From a virus: 64,000 nucleotides of DNA. The stretch covers positions 62,001-126,000 of the IMG/VR virus record IMGVR_UViG_3300028394_000001; one strand, given 5' to 3'. Shown here one piece after another: positions 55,236 through 61,849 of this stretch (positions are counted from its first letter, which is position 1; every line of letters begins with the position of its first letter). Under the pieces are notes generated by a model, which saw only the letters and a program-made list of their open reading frames with translations, searched no databases and was not told where the DNA came from. Position numbers and translations under genes: made by a program.

Positions 55236-55893
55236 CTATTGCGCTGTACCTACACTAAAAGATATTAAGGCTGAGACTTTCCCAGATGGCCGATACTATG
55301 TAATGGAAGACGGTGCAAGATTGCCGTCAATTACGACTGTACTGGGTGCTTTAAGTAAGGCTGACATACTTGCATGGCGTAAGCGTGTTGGTTATGAAGA
55401 AGCCAATAAAATCTCACGCAAAGCATCTGGTCGTGGTACCAATATGCATAGCATCTGTGAAGCATATCTAAACAACAATATAGAGTATTCAAAGAAGGCT
55501 ATGCCTGATGCATTGGAAATGTTCAAGAGCCTCAAACCAATTATAGATGCAAATGTGTCTGATATTTGGTACCAAGAATGTGCATTGTTTTCCAAAAAAC
55601 TTGGTGTTGCAGGTCGTGTTGACTTGATTGCACATTGGGACGGAAAACTATCTATCATTGATTTCAAGACCAGTAGCAGGATTAAAACCAGAGATAAGGT
55701 TATGTCCTATTTTTGGCAAGAAACTGCATATGCATTGATGTTAGAAGAAATGATTGATATACCTGTTGACCAGATTGTTACCGTTATGGCAGTAGATGGT
55801 TCTGAACCATTGGTGTTCATTGAAAAGACTCAAGACCATATCGATGGACTAGTAAAAGCCATACAATTCTATAAAGATTCTTTGGTGGCTTGA
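55228..55893 (+). CDS. PD-(D/E)XK nuclease, exonuclease-like
   Basis: A 221-residue protein with PD-(D/E)xK core: LGVAGRVDLIAHWDGKLSIIDFKTSS (D ... DFK), preceded by RGTNMHSICEAYL and followed by QETAYALMLEEM. It resembles the MGME1/PDDEXK_1 exonucleases of T4-like phages. Probably processes DNA in replication or recombination. The stop codon lies in the -35 box of the following promoter. Confidence 0.75.
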   Translation: MFNYCAVPTLKDIKAETFPDGRYYVMEDGARLPSITTVLGALSKADILAWRKRVGYEEANKISRKASGRGTNMHSICEAYLNNNIEYSKKAMPDALEMFKSLKPIIDANVSDIWYQECALFSKKLGVAGRVDLIAHWDGKLSIIDFKTSSRIKTRDKVMSYFWQETAYALMLEEMIDIPVDQIVTVMAVDGSEPLVFIEKTQDHIDGLVKAIQFYKDSLVA

Positions 55894-55918
55894 CAAGTCT
55901 CTAATCCTGTGATACAAT
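55890..55918 (+). promoter_or_regulatory. Promoter TTGACA-17-TACAAT for RNA locus
   Basis: Exact -35, one mismatch in the -10, spacing 17. It is the only good promoter before the structured RNAs and the tmRNA. The stop codon of the exonuclease gene overlaps its -35. Confidence 0.75.
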
Positions 55919-55926
55919 ATATAATT

Positions 55927-56023
55927 AACACACTTATGAACTGGGACATGGCTCGGCTGTGCAATTAGACTAAGTTCCCACTTTGTGGGTACGGGAGGGT
56001 GGATCTCCCTGAGTGTGTTTTTT
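55927..56023 (+). ncRNA. Structured RNA A (unassigned)
   Basis: AACACACT (55927-55934) pairs with AGTGTGTT (56012-56019) and is followed by a T-run. Inside are CCCAC-TTT-GTGGG (about 55978-55990) and GGGAG-GGTGGAT-CTCCC (about 55993-56009). The hairpin with a 7-nt loop resembles a T arm, but there is no tRNA acceptor match. It begins about 10 nt after the promoter. Identity unknown. Confidence 0.5.
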
Positions 56024-56121
56024 AACACTATAGAAGATTAGATAATATCAAATCTCAGGGCTGGTACACCAGATTACTCTAGGGAAACCTAAAAGTGCAG
56101 ATAGACCGTATAGTGTTTTTT
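56024..56121 (+). ncRNA. Structured RNA B (unassigned)
   Basis: AACACTATA (56024-56032) pairs with TATAGTGTT (56109-56117), followed by TTTT. Internal hairpins include CTGGT-AC-ACCAG (56061-56072) and a GNRA-capped TAGG-GAAA-CCTA (56080-56091). It abuts the tmRNA acceptor piece. A U-run terminator here would stop the tmRNA transcript, so it may be a processing element. Confidence 0.45.
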
Positions 56122-56185
56122 ATTGCTGTATGAAGCAAAGAGAAAAGTGTTCTGGACGGGGGTGCGAATCCCCCCAGGTCCACCA
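56122..56185 (+). ncRNA. ssrA: Permuted tmRNA, acceptor (3') piece
   Basis: T arm GGGGG-TGCGAAT-CCCCC (56158-56174), then acceptor strand CAGGTCC (56175-56181) and ACCA. CAGGTCC pairs with GGGCCTG at 56270-56276, with G.U at the third pair, the alanine identity element of tmRNA. Thus the 3' part of the tRNA-like domain is encoded before the 5' part. The 5' end is approximate; a GCTGT at 56125 could pair with ACAGC at 56311. Confidence 0.75.
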
Positions 56186-56196
56186 TAAGGATTGTA

Positions 56197-56268
56197 ATGA
56201 AAGAAAAAATATTAACTGCTATTGAAATGATTGCAGAGTTCCTAAAAGGAATAGCACAATCTTTATGA
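56197..56268 (+). CDS. Small ORF in tmRNA intervening segment
   Basis: A 23-residue ORF MKEKILTAIEMIAEFLKGIA... with TAAGGA 7 nt upstream, lying wholly in the spacer expected to be excised from the permuted tmRNA precursor and ending 1 nt before the acceptor strand. Amphipathic helix. May be translated from the precursor RNA. Could also be chance, since short ORFs are common. Confidence 0.35.
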   Translation: MKEKILTAIEMIAEFLKGIAQSL

Positions 56269-56269
56269 T

Positions 56270-56400
56270 GGGCCTGCATAGTTTCGACAGGGCAAAGAGT
56301 AACAGAGTGGACAGCACGGTAGGCGATGACCGTTAATCAAGCAAAAAACGTAAATGCAAACGACTCCGCATATCGCCTAGCTGCTTAAGCTAAGCTGAGG
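56270..56400 (+). ncRNA. ssrA: Permuted tmRNA, coding (5') piece
   Basis: Starts with acceptor strand GGGCCTG, then CATAGTTTCGACAGGGC, the conserved tmRNA start sequence. The tag reading frame is at 56356-56388 and encodes ANDSAYRLAA followed by TAA; the resume codon GCA is preceded by GTAAAT. Ten residues, ending in LAA like bacterial tags. Rescues stalled ribosomes and marks proteins for proteolysis. Confidence 0.85.
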
Positions 56401-56404
56401 TTTC

Positions 56405-56435
56405 GCCGACTGTCCTTATTATCCAATCAGTCGGC
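56405..56435 (+). terminator. Hairpin after tmRNA
   Basis: GCCGACTG (56405-56412) and CAGTCGGC (56428-56435), 8-bp stem with a 15-nt loop, then AATTTGTT. Probably the terminator or 3' processing hairpin of the tmRNA coding piece. Confidence 0.55.
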
Positions 56436-56461
56436 AATTTGTTCAACAAAAGGAGAAAATT

Positions 56462-56905
56462 TTGATTAAAAAACTCGTACTTATCGCATCCCTTATGGGT
56501 GTATTTGCAAGCGCACAGGCTTTAGAAGTTGGTATCAATGATGGTACTAATCTTAGCTCAACGCAAAATGTTTGGGGTGTTACAGTAGGTGAAACTGTGA
56601 AAGGTTATAACTTAACCGCAGGCTTCAATCGTTCTACAACTGCCGACTCTTATAGTTTGGTAAATGCTGTAGAGGTAGCAAAATTTGGACCTGTATCACT
56701 TGATGCTAAATTTGGTGCTGTCTTTGTTGACAGTCAATCAGGTTCAGCTTATGATGGTTATGCCGCTACGGTTGGTGTCGGTGCTCGTATGCCTATCACT
56801 AAATCAGTTTCAGCAGGCCTTGATTACAGTTACCAAGCTGGTCAAGACCGTGTTGTTGCAGAAAACGGTAGCCGTATCACTGCTGGCGTTAAATTTAGTT
56901 TCTAA
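56462..56905 (+). CDS. Outer-membrane beta-barrel protein (TTG start)
   Basis: A 147-residue protein translated from TTG (56462) behind AAAGGAG. It has a signal peptide (KKLVLIASLMGVFASAQA, cleavage before LEVG) and amphipathic beta strands ending in KFSF, the C-terminal aromatic signature of outer-membrane barrels. Probably an 8-stranded OmpW/Lom-like barrel made by the phage, possibly altering host surface or blocking superinfection. Confidence 0.7.
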   Translation: MIKKLVLIASLMGVFASAQALEVGINDGTNLSSTQNVWGVTVGETVKGYNLTAGFNRSTTADSYSLVNAVEVAKFGPVSLDAKFGAVFVDSQSGSAYDGYAATVGVGARMPITKSVSAGLDYSYQAGQDRVVAENGSRITAGVKFSF

Positions 56906-56920
56906 ACTAAAAAGGGTTTA

Positions 56921-56968
56921 ATAGGTTTTCCCTGGCGGCCGACCCGTCCAAATAACCTATCAATTTTT
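56921..56968 (+). terminator. Probable terminator
   Basis: ATAGGTT (56921-56927) pairs with AACCTAT (56954-56960), followed by CAATTTTT. It lies after the outer-membrane gene. Confidence 0.45.
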
Positions 56969-56981
56969 CGAAAGGAAACCC

Positions 56982-57533
56982 ATGCGAAGTAAAGCAATAC
57001 TTTTCAGCATAGTAGTTTCCGCAATAGTTCTTTGCCTCTCCATGGTAAACATTAATTTTAGGATGCCCCTAAAAGCTGATTACCAAAATCTTACTGAGGC
57101 AACAAAAAGGCAGGTTACATGCCTTGCAGAGAACATTTACTTTGAGGCTGGACATGAACCATTGAGTGGTAAACAAGCTGTTGCTTTTGTTACCATGAAT
57201 CGTGTACAAGCCGGTTACAGTAAAGATATTTGCGGAGTTGTTCATCAGAAGACGGGGGATACCTGTCAGTTTTCCTGGTTGTGTGACAAAAACATTACCA
57301 GTAAACGCTTGACAATTAGAGATAGTTCATTGTATAATGAAGTTCGTGAGTTGGCTGTGGACATGATTCTAAATCGTGACCTCAAGGAAGATGTTACACA
57401 AGGTGCAACATACTACCATGCCGACTATGTAAATCCACAGTGGAAATTAGAAAAAGTGAAGAAAATAGGTCATCACATTTTCTATAGAAGCCGTGTGGAT
57501 AATATTGACAGAAATAGGAATTTTTATGAATAA
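56982..57533 (+). CDS. Cell-wall hydrolase (SleB-like) with membrane anchor
   Basis: A 183-residue protein: N-terminal signal-anchor (ILFSIVVSAIVLCLSMV), then the Hydrolase_2 domain CLAENIYFEAGHEPLSGKQAVAFVTMNRVQAGYSKDICGVVHQ ... CQFSWLCDK ... GATYYHADYV. The catalytic Glu is in YFEAGHE. Probably a SAR-type exported peptidoglycan enzyme. AAGGAAA precedes ATG 56982. Contains a promoter-like TTGACA/TATAAT at 57309-57338. Confidence 0.75.
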   Translation: MRSKAILFSIVVSAIVLCLSMVNINFRMPLKADYQNLTEATKRQVTCLAENIYFEAGHEPLSGKQAVAFVTMNRVQAGYSKDICGVVHQKTGDTCQFSWLCDKNITSKRLTIRDSSLYNEVRELAVDMILNRDLKEDVTQGATYYHADYVNPQWKLEKVKKIGHHIFYRSRVDNIDRNRNFYE

Positions 57534-57741
57534 AGAATTAGTGACATATATTGTTTGTGTGAGCATTTTAATTGGTTCTGCTATTGCAGGTTTCACCGTT
57601 TACAACCTAAATGAACGCAACAACTTTGCAAAGAACATGGAATCAGCAATCGCCAAAGGTGTTGATCCATTGTCGGTGAAGTGTGCTTATGAACAATTAC
57701 CCACTGCAACCTGCATCACATTTGCACTAGGTAAACGATAA
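57526..57741 (+). CDS. Small membrane protein
   Basis: A 71-residue protein: membrane helix (VTYIVCVSILIGSAIAGFTVY) and a C-terminal region with GVDPLSVKCAYEQLPTATCITFALG, which is seen in small phage membrane proteins. Starts inside the previous gene's end. Function unknown. Confidence 0.5.
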   Translation: MNKELVTYIVCVSILIGSAIAGFTVYNLNERNNFAKNMESAIAKGVDPLSVKCAYEQLPTATCITFALGKR

Positions 57742-57962
57742 TGGCAACTAGAGAAGAAATATCTGATTTCTCCACTAGAATATTGGAGATGGCTGATGAA
57801 CAAGGTCAACCTTGTATGGATGTCATTATCCAATATTGTGATGAAACAGGTATCGAGGTAGAAATTGCAGCAACAATGATTTCTTCATTTCTAAAAGCTC
57901 GTATCCGTGAAGAAGCACAGTCGGTTAATCTAATCAAGAAGGCCGCAAAGCTACCGTTATGA
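57741..57962 (+). CDS. Gp33-like late transcription accessory protein
   Basis: A 73-residue protein (TREEISDFSTRILEMADEQGQPCMDVIIQYCDETGIEVEIAATMISSFLKARIREEA ... KLPL). It resembles the short late-promoter accessory proteins of T4-like cyanophages in its YCExxxxEVExAAxxIS pattern and KLPL end. Would act with a gp55-like sigma factor and the sliding clamp; the assignment rests on pattern memory. Confidence 0.5.
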   Translation: MATREEISDFSTRILEMADEQGQPCMDVIIQYCDETGIEVEIAATMISSFLKARIREEAQSVNLIKKAAKLPL

Positions 57963-58561
57963 ATGAAGGTACAGGCTTTGCGGCCTTTGCGTTATATAAT
58001 GCATTGAAGTTACATTTCACATCTTCCTATGATTACTTTAAGTATCATGGGAAGACTAATGTGAGTAAAGATACCTTTTTGAGGCGTAAAGATAAATATA
58101 GCTTCTACAAGTTATCACGCAAATACTCGTTGGATGAACTCAGGAACTTCTTTGTGGCTAATTTTGTATACGGTGACTCAACTTGGGTTGGTGAAATGAC
58201 TGGACCGAATGGTGAAGATGTATATAAAAAGTGGCAAAAGATTTCTCAGAGCTTGACATATAATTTTGAATCTGATATAGTACGCATCTTAGAACAGGTA
58301 AATAGTCCTGATGAATTGATGAAGGTAAGGTCTGGTGAGTATCCTGACCTACTAGTTGGTGCGATGCAGAATTCAATTTCGATTGAAACACTGGTGATAC
58401 TGAATGATATGATGAACTTCTTTTCCATGTGGGACAAAAAGATAAGTGATGACATTATTTGGCCGTCCTGGAAATTGAAGTGTGAAAAGTATGCACCATT
58501 TATTACATACGATAAAGTTAAGTTTAAGAATATTTTAAAAGAGGCAATTACAAATGAGTAA
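57959..58561 (+). CDS. Helicase loader, T4 gp59 family
   Basis: A 200-residue all-helical protein: FAAFALYNALKLHFTSSYDYFKYHGKTNVSKDTFLRRKDKYSFYKLSRKYSLDELRNFFVANF is its beginning in pattern, matching gp59, which loads the gp41 helicase on gp32-coated forks. Length fits T4 gp59 (217). Gene order gp33-like, gp59, gp32 nearly matches T4 (33-59-32). Confidence 0.85.
   Translation: MNEGTGFAAFALYNALKLHFTSSYDYFKYHGKTNVSKDTFLRRKDKYSFYKLSRKYSLDELRNFFVANFVYGDSTWVGEMTGPNGEDVYKKWQKISQSLTYNFESDIVRILEQVNSPDELMKVRSGEYPDLLVGAMQNSISIETLVILNDMMNFFSMWDKKISDDIIWPSWKLKCEKYAPFITYDKVKFKNILKEAITNE
58253..58281 (+). promoter_or_regulatory. Promoter-like TTGACA-17-TATAGT inside gp59 gene
   Basis: Perfect -35 and one mismatch in the -10, inside the gp59-like gene. 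It may give independent expression of the HAD phosphatase and gp32 genes. Confidence 0.4.
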
Positions 58562-59045
58562 ATATACAAAAATCTATTTGGACATGGACGGCGTAATTGC
58601 TGACTTTGCCAAGAGATATAAGGAATTGTTCCTTATTACACCTGAACAAGCAGATAGGAGCCGCAATTTTGCTGGTTACTTTAAGTCTTTTATTGATACT
58701 AAACAATTCGCAAACCTTGATATGATGCCAGATGCAAGGATGCTATTGGATCATTTGAACACATTAGATATTCCTGTAGAGATTCTTTCTTCTACAGCAA
58801 AACAAGATTCACATGTGGACATTTCAGACCAAAAAAGAGTATGGTTGATTTCACAAGGTATCAATTATCCACGCAATTTTGTACCAGGTAAAAGCCTGAA
58901 GTACACCTTTGCGGCACCAGAATCCATTATCATTGATGACACACTTTCTGTTATTAGTGACTGGGTTGAGGCAGGTGGTACAGCAATCCATCACACGGAT
59001 GCTGCATCTACTATTGCTTCATTAGACGCTTTATTGAGCGCCTAA
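58554..59045 (+). CDS. HAD-type phosphatase (deoxyribonucleotidase-like)
   Basis: A 163-residue HAD-fold protein: DMDGVIADF (nucleophile Asp and acid/base Asp), ILSSTAK (Ser/Thr motif II), VPGKSLKYTFA (Lys motif III) and IIIDDTLSVI (acidic motif IV). The length and first motif resemble 5'(3')-deoxyribonucleotidases, so it may balance nucleotide pools. Overlaps gp59 by 8 nt. Confidence 0.75.
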   Translation: MSKYTKIYLDMDGVIADFAKRYKELFLITPEQADRSRNFAGYFKSFIDTKQFANLDMMPDARMLLDHLNTLDIPVEILSSTAKQDSHVDISDQKRVWLISQGINYPRNFVPGKSLKYTFAAPESIIIDDTLSVISDWVEAGGTAIHHTDAASTIASLDALLSA

Positions 59046-59048
59046 ATA
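59041..59048 (+). promoter_or_regulatory. Late promoter-like CCTAAATA
   Basis: Two mismatches from TATAAATA at the end of the HAD gene, 70 nt before gp32. Weak. Confidence 0.25.
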
Positions 59049-59117
59049 CACTTATATTATGTATAAAGTGGATAATCCGTTTTAATTTTTTACACTCCGT
59101 TATATAAAGGAAAAATC

Positions 59118-60008
59118 ATGGTAGATTTCGCAAATCTTAAACGCTCTTCGGGCAATCTTGACAAACTCTCTAAAGCTATTGAAGCTTTAAACACTACAGA
59201 GGGTTCTGACAACAAAGACAATTATTGGAAACCTGAAGTAGACAAAGCTGGTAACGGCATGGCTGTTATTCGTTTTCTTCCAGCTCCGGCTGTAGATGGT
59301 GATGACGCACTTCCGTGGGTCAAACTATTCTCACACGGCTTTCAAGGTCCTGGTGGTTGGCTTATTGACAACTGCTTGACAACCAAGAACCAACAATGTC
59401 CTGTGTGTGAACACAATTCTTCATTGTGGAATACTGGTATCGAAGCCAACAAAGACATTGTACGCAAACAAAAGCGTAAACTGAACTACATTGCAAATGT
59501 CTATATCGTTTCGGATCCAAAACATCCTGAGAACGAAGGACAAATCAAGTTGTTCCGTTTCGGTAAGAAAATCTTTGACAAAATCTCAGAAGCAATGAAC
59601 CCACAGTTTGCTGATGAACAGGCAATCAACCCATTCGACCTGTGGGCTGGCGCTAACTTCAAGTTGAAGATTCGTAAAGTTGAGGGTTACCAAAACTATG
59701 ACAAGTCTGAATTTGAATCTCCTGCACCATTGTCTACAGATGATGCAAAGCTTGAGAAAATCTGGAAATCAGAACACTCTTTGAAAGAGATGACTGCTGA
59801 TAAGGAATTCAAGACATATGATGAACTATCGACTCGCTTGAATCGTGTTCTTGGTTTGAATGGTGAGACTATTAAACCTAAGACTACTGTTGAACAAATG
59901 AAGGCAACACCTGAGGCATTTAGACCTAAGGCTGTTGAACCTGAATTGTCACTGTCTGGTGATGATGACGATATGGCCTACTTCTCAAAGTTGGCTGAAG
60001 AAGACTAA
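59118..60008 (+). CDS. Single-stranded DNA-binding protein, T4 gp32 family
   Basis: A 296-residue gp32: N-terminal basic region, OB fold core with AVIRFLPAP, HGFQGPGGWLIDNCLTTKNQQCPVCE carrying the zinc ligands, NYIANVYIVSDP and NPFDLWAGANFKLKI, and an acidic tail (SGDDDDMAYFSKLAEED) that recruits partners. Coats single-stranded DNA at the fork and works with gp59 and gp61-like proteins encoded here. A strong terminator follows. Confidence 0.92.
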   Translation: MVDFANLKRSSGNLDKLSKAIEALNTTEGSDNKDNYWKPEVDKAGNGMAVIRFLPAPAVDGDDALPWVKLFSHGFQGPGGWLIDNCLTTKNQQCPVCEHNSSLWNTGIEANKDIVRKQKRKLNYIANVYIVSDPKHPENEGQIKLFRFGKKIFDKISEAMNPQFADEQAINPFDLWAGANFKLKIRKVEGYQNYDKSEFESPAPLSTDDAKLEKIWKSEHSLKEMTADKEFKTYDELSTRLNRVLGLNGETIKPKTTVEQMKATPEAFRPKAVEPELSLSGDDDDMAYFSKLAEED

Positions 60009-60034
60009 AATTCTTTCTTTCATGGAACTTGATA

Positions 60035-60057
60035 CCCCGCCTAGTGCGGGGTTTTTT
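60035..60057 (+). terminator. Strong rho-independent terminator after gp32
   Basis: CCCCGC-CTAGT-GCGGGG stem followed by TTTTTT. It stops rightward transcription; its U-run overlaps the stop codon of the opposing leftward gene. Confidence 0.9.
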
Positions 60058-61834
60058 ATGCCATCGCAATAGGTGGTCCACTAAATCTACGATTAGCTTT
60101 AAGTATTGCTACTAGAGTTTCATTTGTTGTTCGGACAGGAGTTGACACAGCAAAATCAATGCCGCCGGTGCCAGTTTTTACAACATTCTTACTTGCATCA
60201 ATTATAGTAGGCTTTGTACTTCCACCACTATCATTTAAATTTAAACTAGCATAAAGATTTTGATTTTGTAAAAAACTTTGAGCCGCTCTACTGGCTGCCG
60301 GCATTGTTGGAGAAAAACTACTTTTACCACTTTGATTTGGTACTAAGTTTAAGTCTGTTCCAGCAGGTTTATCTACACTTCTTAGAGGCATACTTTCACC
60401 AATAGGAGGTGGAAGACCTACTGTACCACTGGCCGACCCAAACTCGCGGGTTGCTGTTGTCGCACCACCACTAGAATTAGATGTACCTATTGTTGATGTA
60501 CGAGAACCACTCCTATCAACTGCGACAGCTGTAGAACCTGGTGATTGTGCAGTTACTGGTCTCACAGAAACTGATGATGTATCTGGTTGGCTTGACATTT
60601 GATTTGCCTCTGCGCCGCCCGGAGCAATCTGAACCTGTGTCGGATCAGGTGGTCCTGCATTAGTAATGACCGGTACAGGCGCCGGTGGTGCAACATATTT
60701 TGGACTTCTTGGATTTGTGTTAGGAACAACTAAATTTTCACCTACACCACCAGAAAGAATAACCAATTTTCCAGCTCTATTTGTAACTTCACCTTGAAAT
60801 TGAGCCCTTTGATTACCCTGCGTTCTCGCTAACCAATCTGTCACTTGTTGTAAATTTTGAACAGATAACTCTTGCTTTTTTTCTGCTTCAGTAAAAAGAG
60901 GATTAGTCATTATTGATTCGACTAAATCTCTAGGTTTTTGTTTTCCTATTTTTTGAGCGTTTAATGCTCCAGCTTCAGTATTATTGGAAGCTTCACCCCT
61001 CTGAATCATTGCGTATGGATCACTTAAATACTCCGCTTTGTAAGGATTAATCCTTACAGCGGCTTGACGTTCTTCAACTTCTCTTGTTGTTACCACTACT
61101 GCGCCAATGGCTGCTGCACCTAAAAAAGTTAAAGGATTTGCTAAAGCTAATGATGCAATACTTCGCAAGGTGCTCAAGTCTTTACCCATGGCAATCGATT
61201 TTATCATCGTTTTCAAAAATTTTAATAAAGGTTTTAGTTTTAGAAATACCGCGGCCAACATTTTTTTGACTATTTCAATTATTCTTTCCAGGAATCCTTT
61301 ACCTTTATCTTGTTTAGTTGCAGTACCTCCACCTAAATGACCAAGTGCATCAATCAATTCTTTATGTCTTAATTCTCTTTCAAATTCTCGTTCTTCTTCA
61401 AAATTTGCAGTAATTTCATTCTGCTTCTTTTCATCCAATATTTGTTTTTTTAACAAATTGAAAATACGAGCCATAATGGTAGAAAGACCTTCACCTCTCC
61501 TTACTGGCCTGTTTTCGCCGTCAGATACTTTTGAAATTAATGGATTGTTTTTAATTGCTGTTATAGCCGAATTTCTTTTGCCGGTAAAGTAATCAATGTC
61601 TTCCTGACTTCTGCCTGCAATTTTACCATAAGCATATGCACCTAATCTTCCTCCAATTGCTCTAGAGATATTCATTGGATCAAATTTCTCTTTGAGGCCT
61701 GTTAGTTTGGCTTTAGTCTTATCTTTTATTGAACTGGAAATAGATTTACCAAAACCTTGGCCATCTAAAGTTCTATCGATAATTAGAGTTTTGAGGCTTT
61801 GATTTCTTATTCCTCTTGCTGATCTGTAGTCCAT
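60056..61834 (-). CDS. Virion-type protein with hydrophobic centre
   Basis: A 592-residue protein on the minus strand. N-terminal basic region (RSARGIRNQSLKTLIIDR), a helical region, a hydrophobic centre (MLAAVFLKLKPLLKFLKTMIKSIAM ... SIASLALANPLTFLGAAAIGAVVV), and a long Ser/Pro/Thr-rich C-terminus. Such features suit tape-measure-like or DNA-ejection/baseplate proteins. It is the neighbour of a lysozyme-like virion gene, transcribed in the same direction. Function inferred from features only. Confidence 0.55.
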   Translation of the reverse strand: MDYRSARGIRNQSLKTLIIDRTLDGQGFGKSISSSIKDKTKAKLTGLKEKFDPMNISRAIGGRLGAYAYGKIAGRSQEDIDYFTGKRNSAITAIKNNPLISKVSDGENRPVRRGEGLSTIMARIFNLLKKQILDEKKQNEITANFEEEREFERELRHKELIDALGHLGGGTATKQDKGKGFLERIIEIVKKMLAAVFLKLKPLLKFLKTMIKSIAMGKDLSTLRSIASLALANPLTFLGAAAIGAVVVTTREVEERQAAVRINPYKAEYLSDPYAMIQRGEASNNTEAGALNAQKIGKQKPRDLVESIMTNPLFTEAEKKQELSVQNLQQVTDWLARTQGNQRAQFQGEVTNRAGKLVILSGGVGENLVVPNTNPRSPKYVAPPAPVPVITNAGPPDPTQVQIAPGGAEANQMSSQPDTSSVSVRPVTAQSPGSTAVAVDRSGSRTSTIGTSNSSGGATTATREFGSASGTVGLPPPIGESMPLRSVDKPAGTDLNLVPNQSGKSSFSPTMPAASRAAQSFLQNQNLYASLNLNDSGGSTKPTIIDASKNVVKTGTGGIDFAVSTPVRTTNETLVAILKANRRFSGPPIAMA

Positions 61835-61849
61835 TTTTATTCTCTTTGG

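Noticed and set aside
55927-56121. RNAs A and B as tRNA genes or a group I intron
   Set aside because: The closing stems and T-arm-like hairpin suggested tRNA, but no D/anticodon arms or TTCRA loop fit, and I could not place the intron P/Q/R/S core elements.
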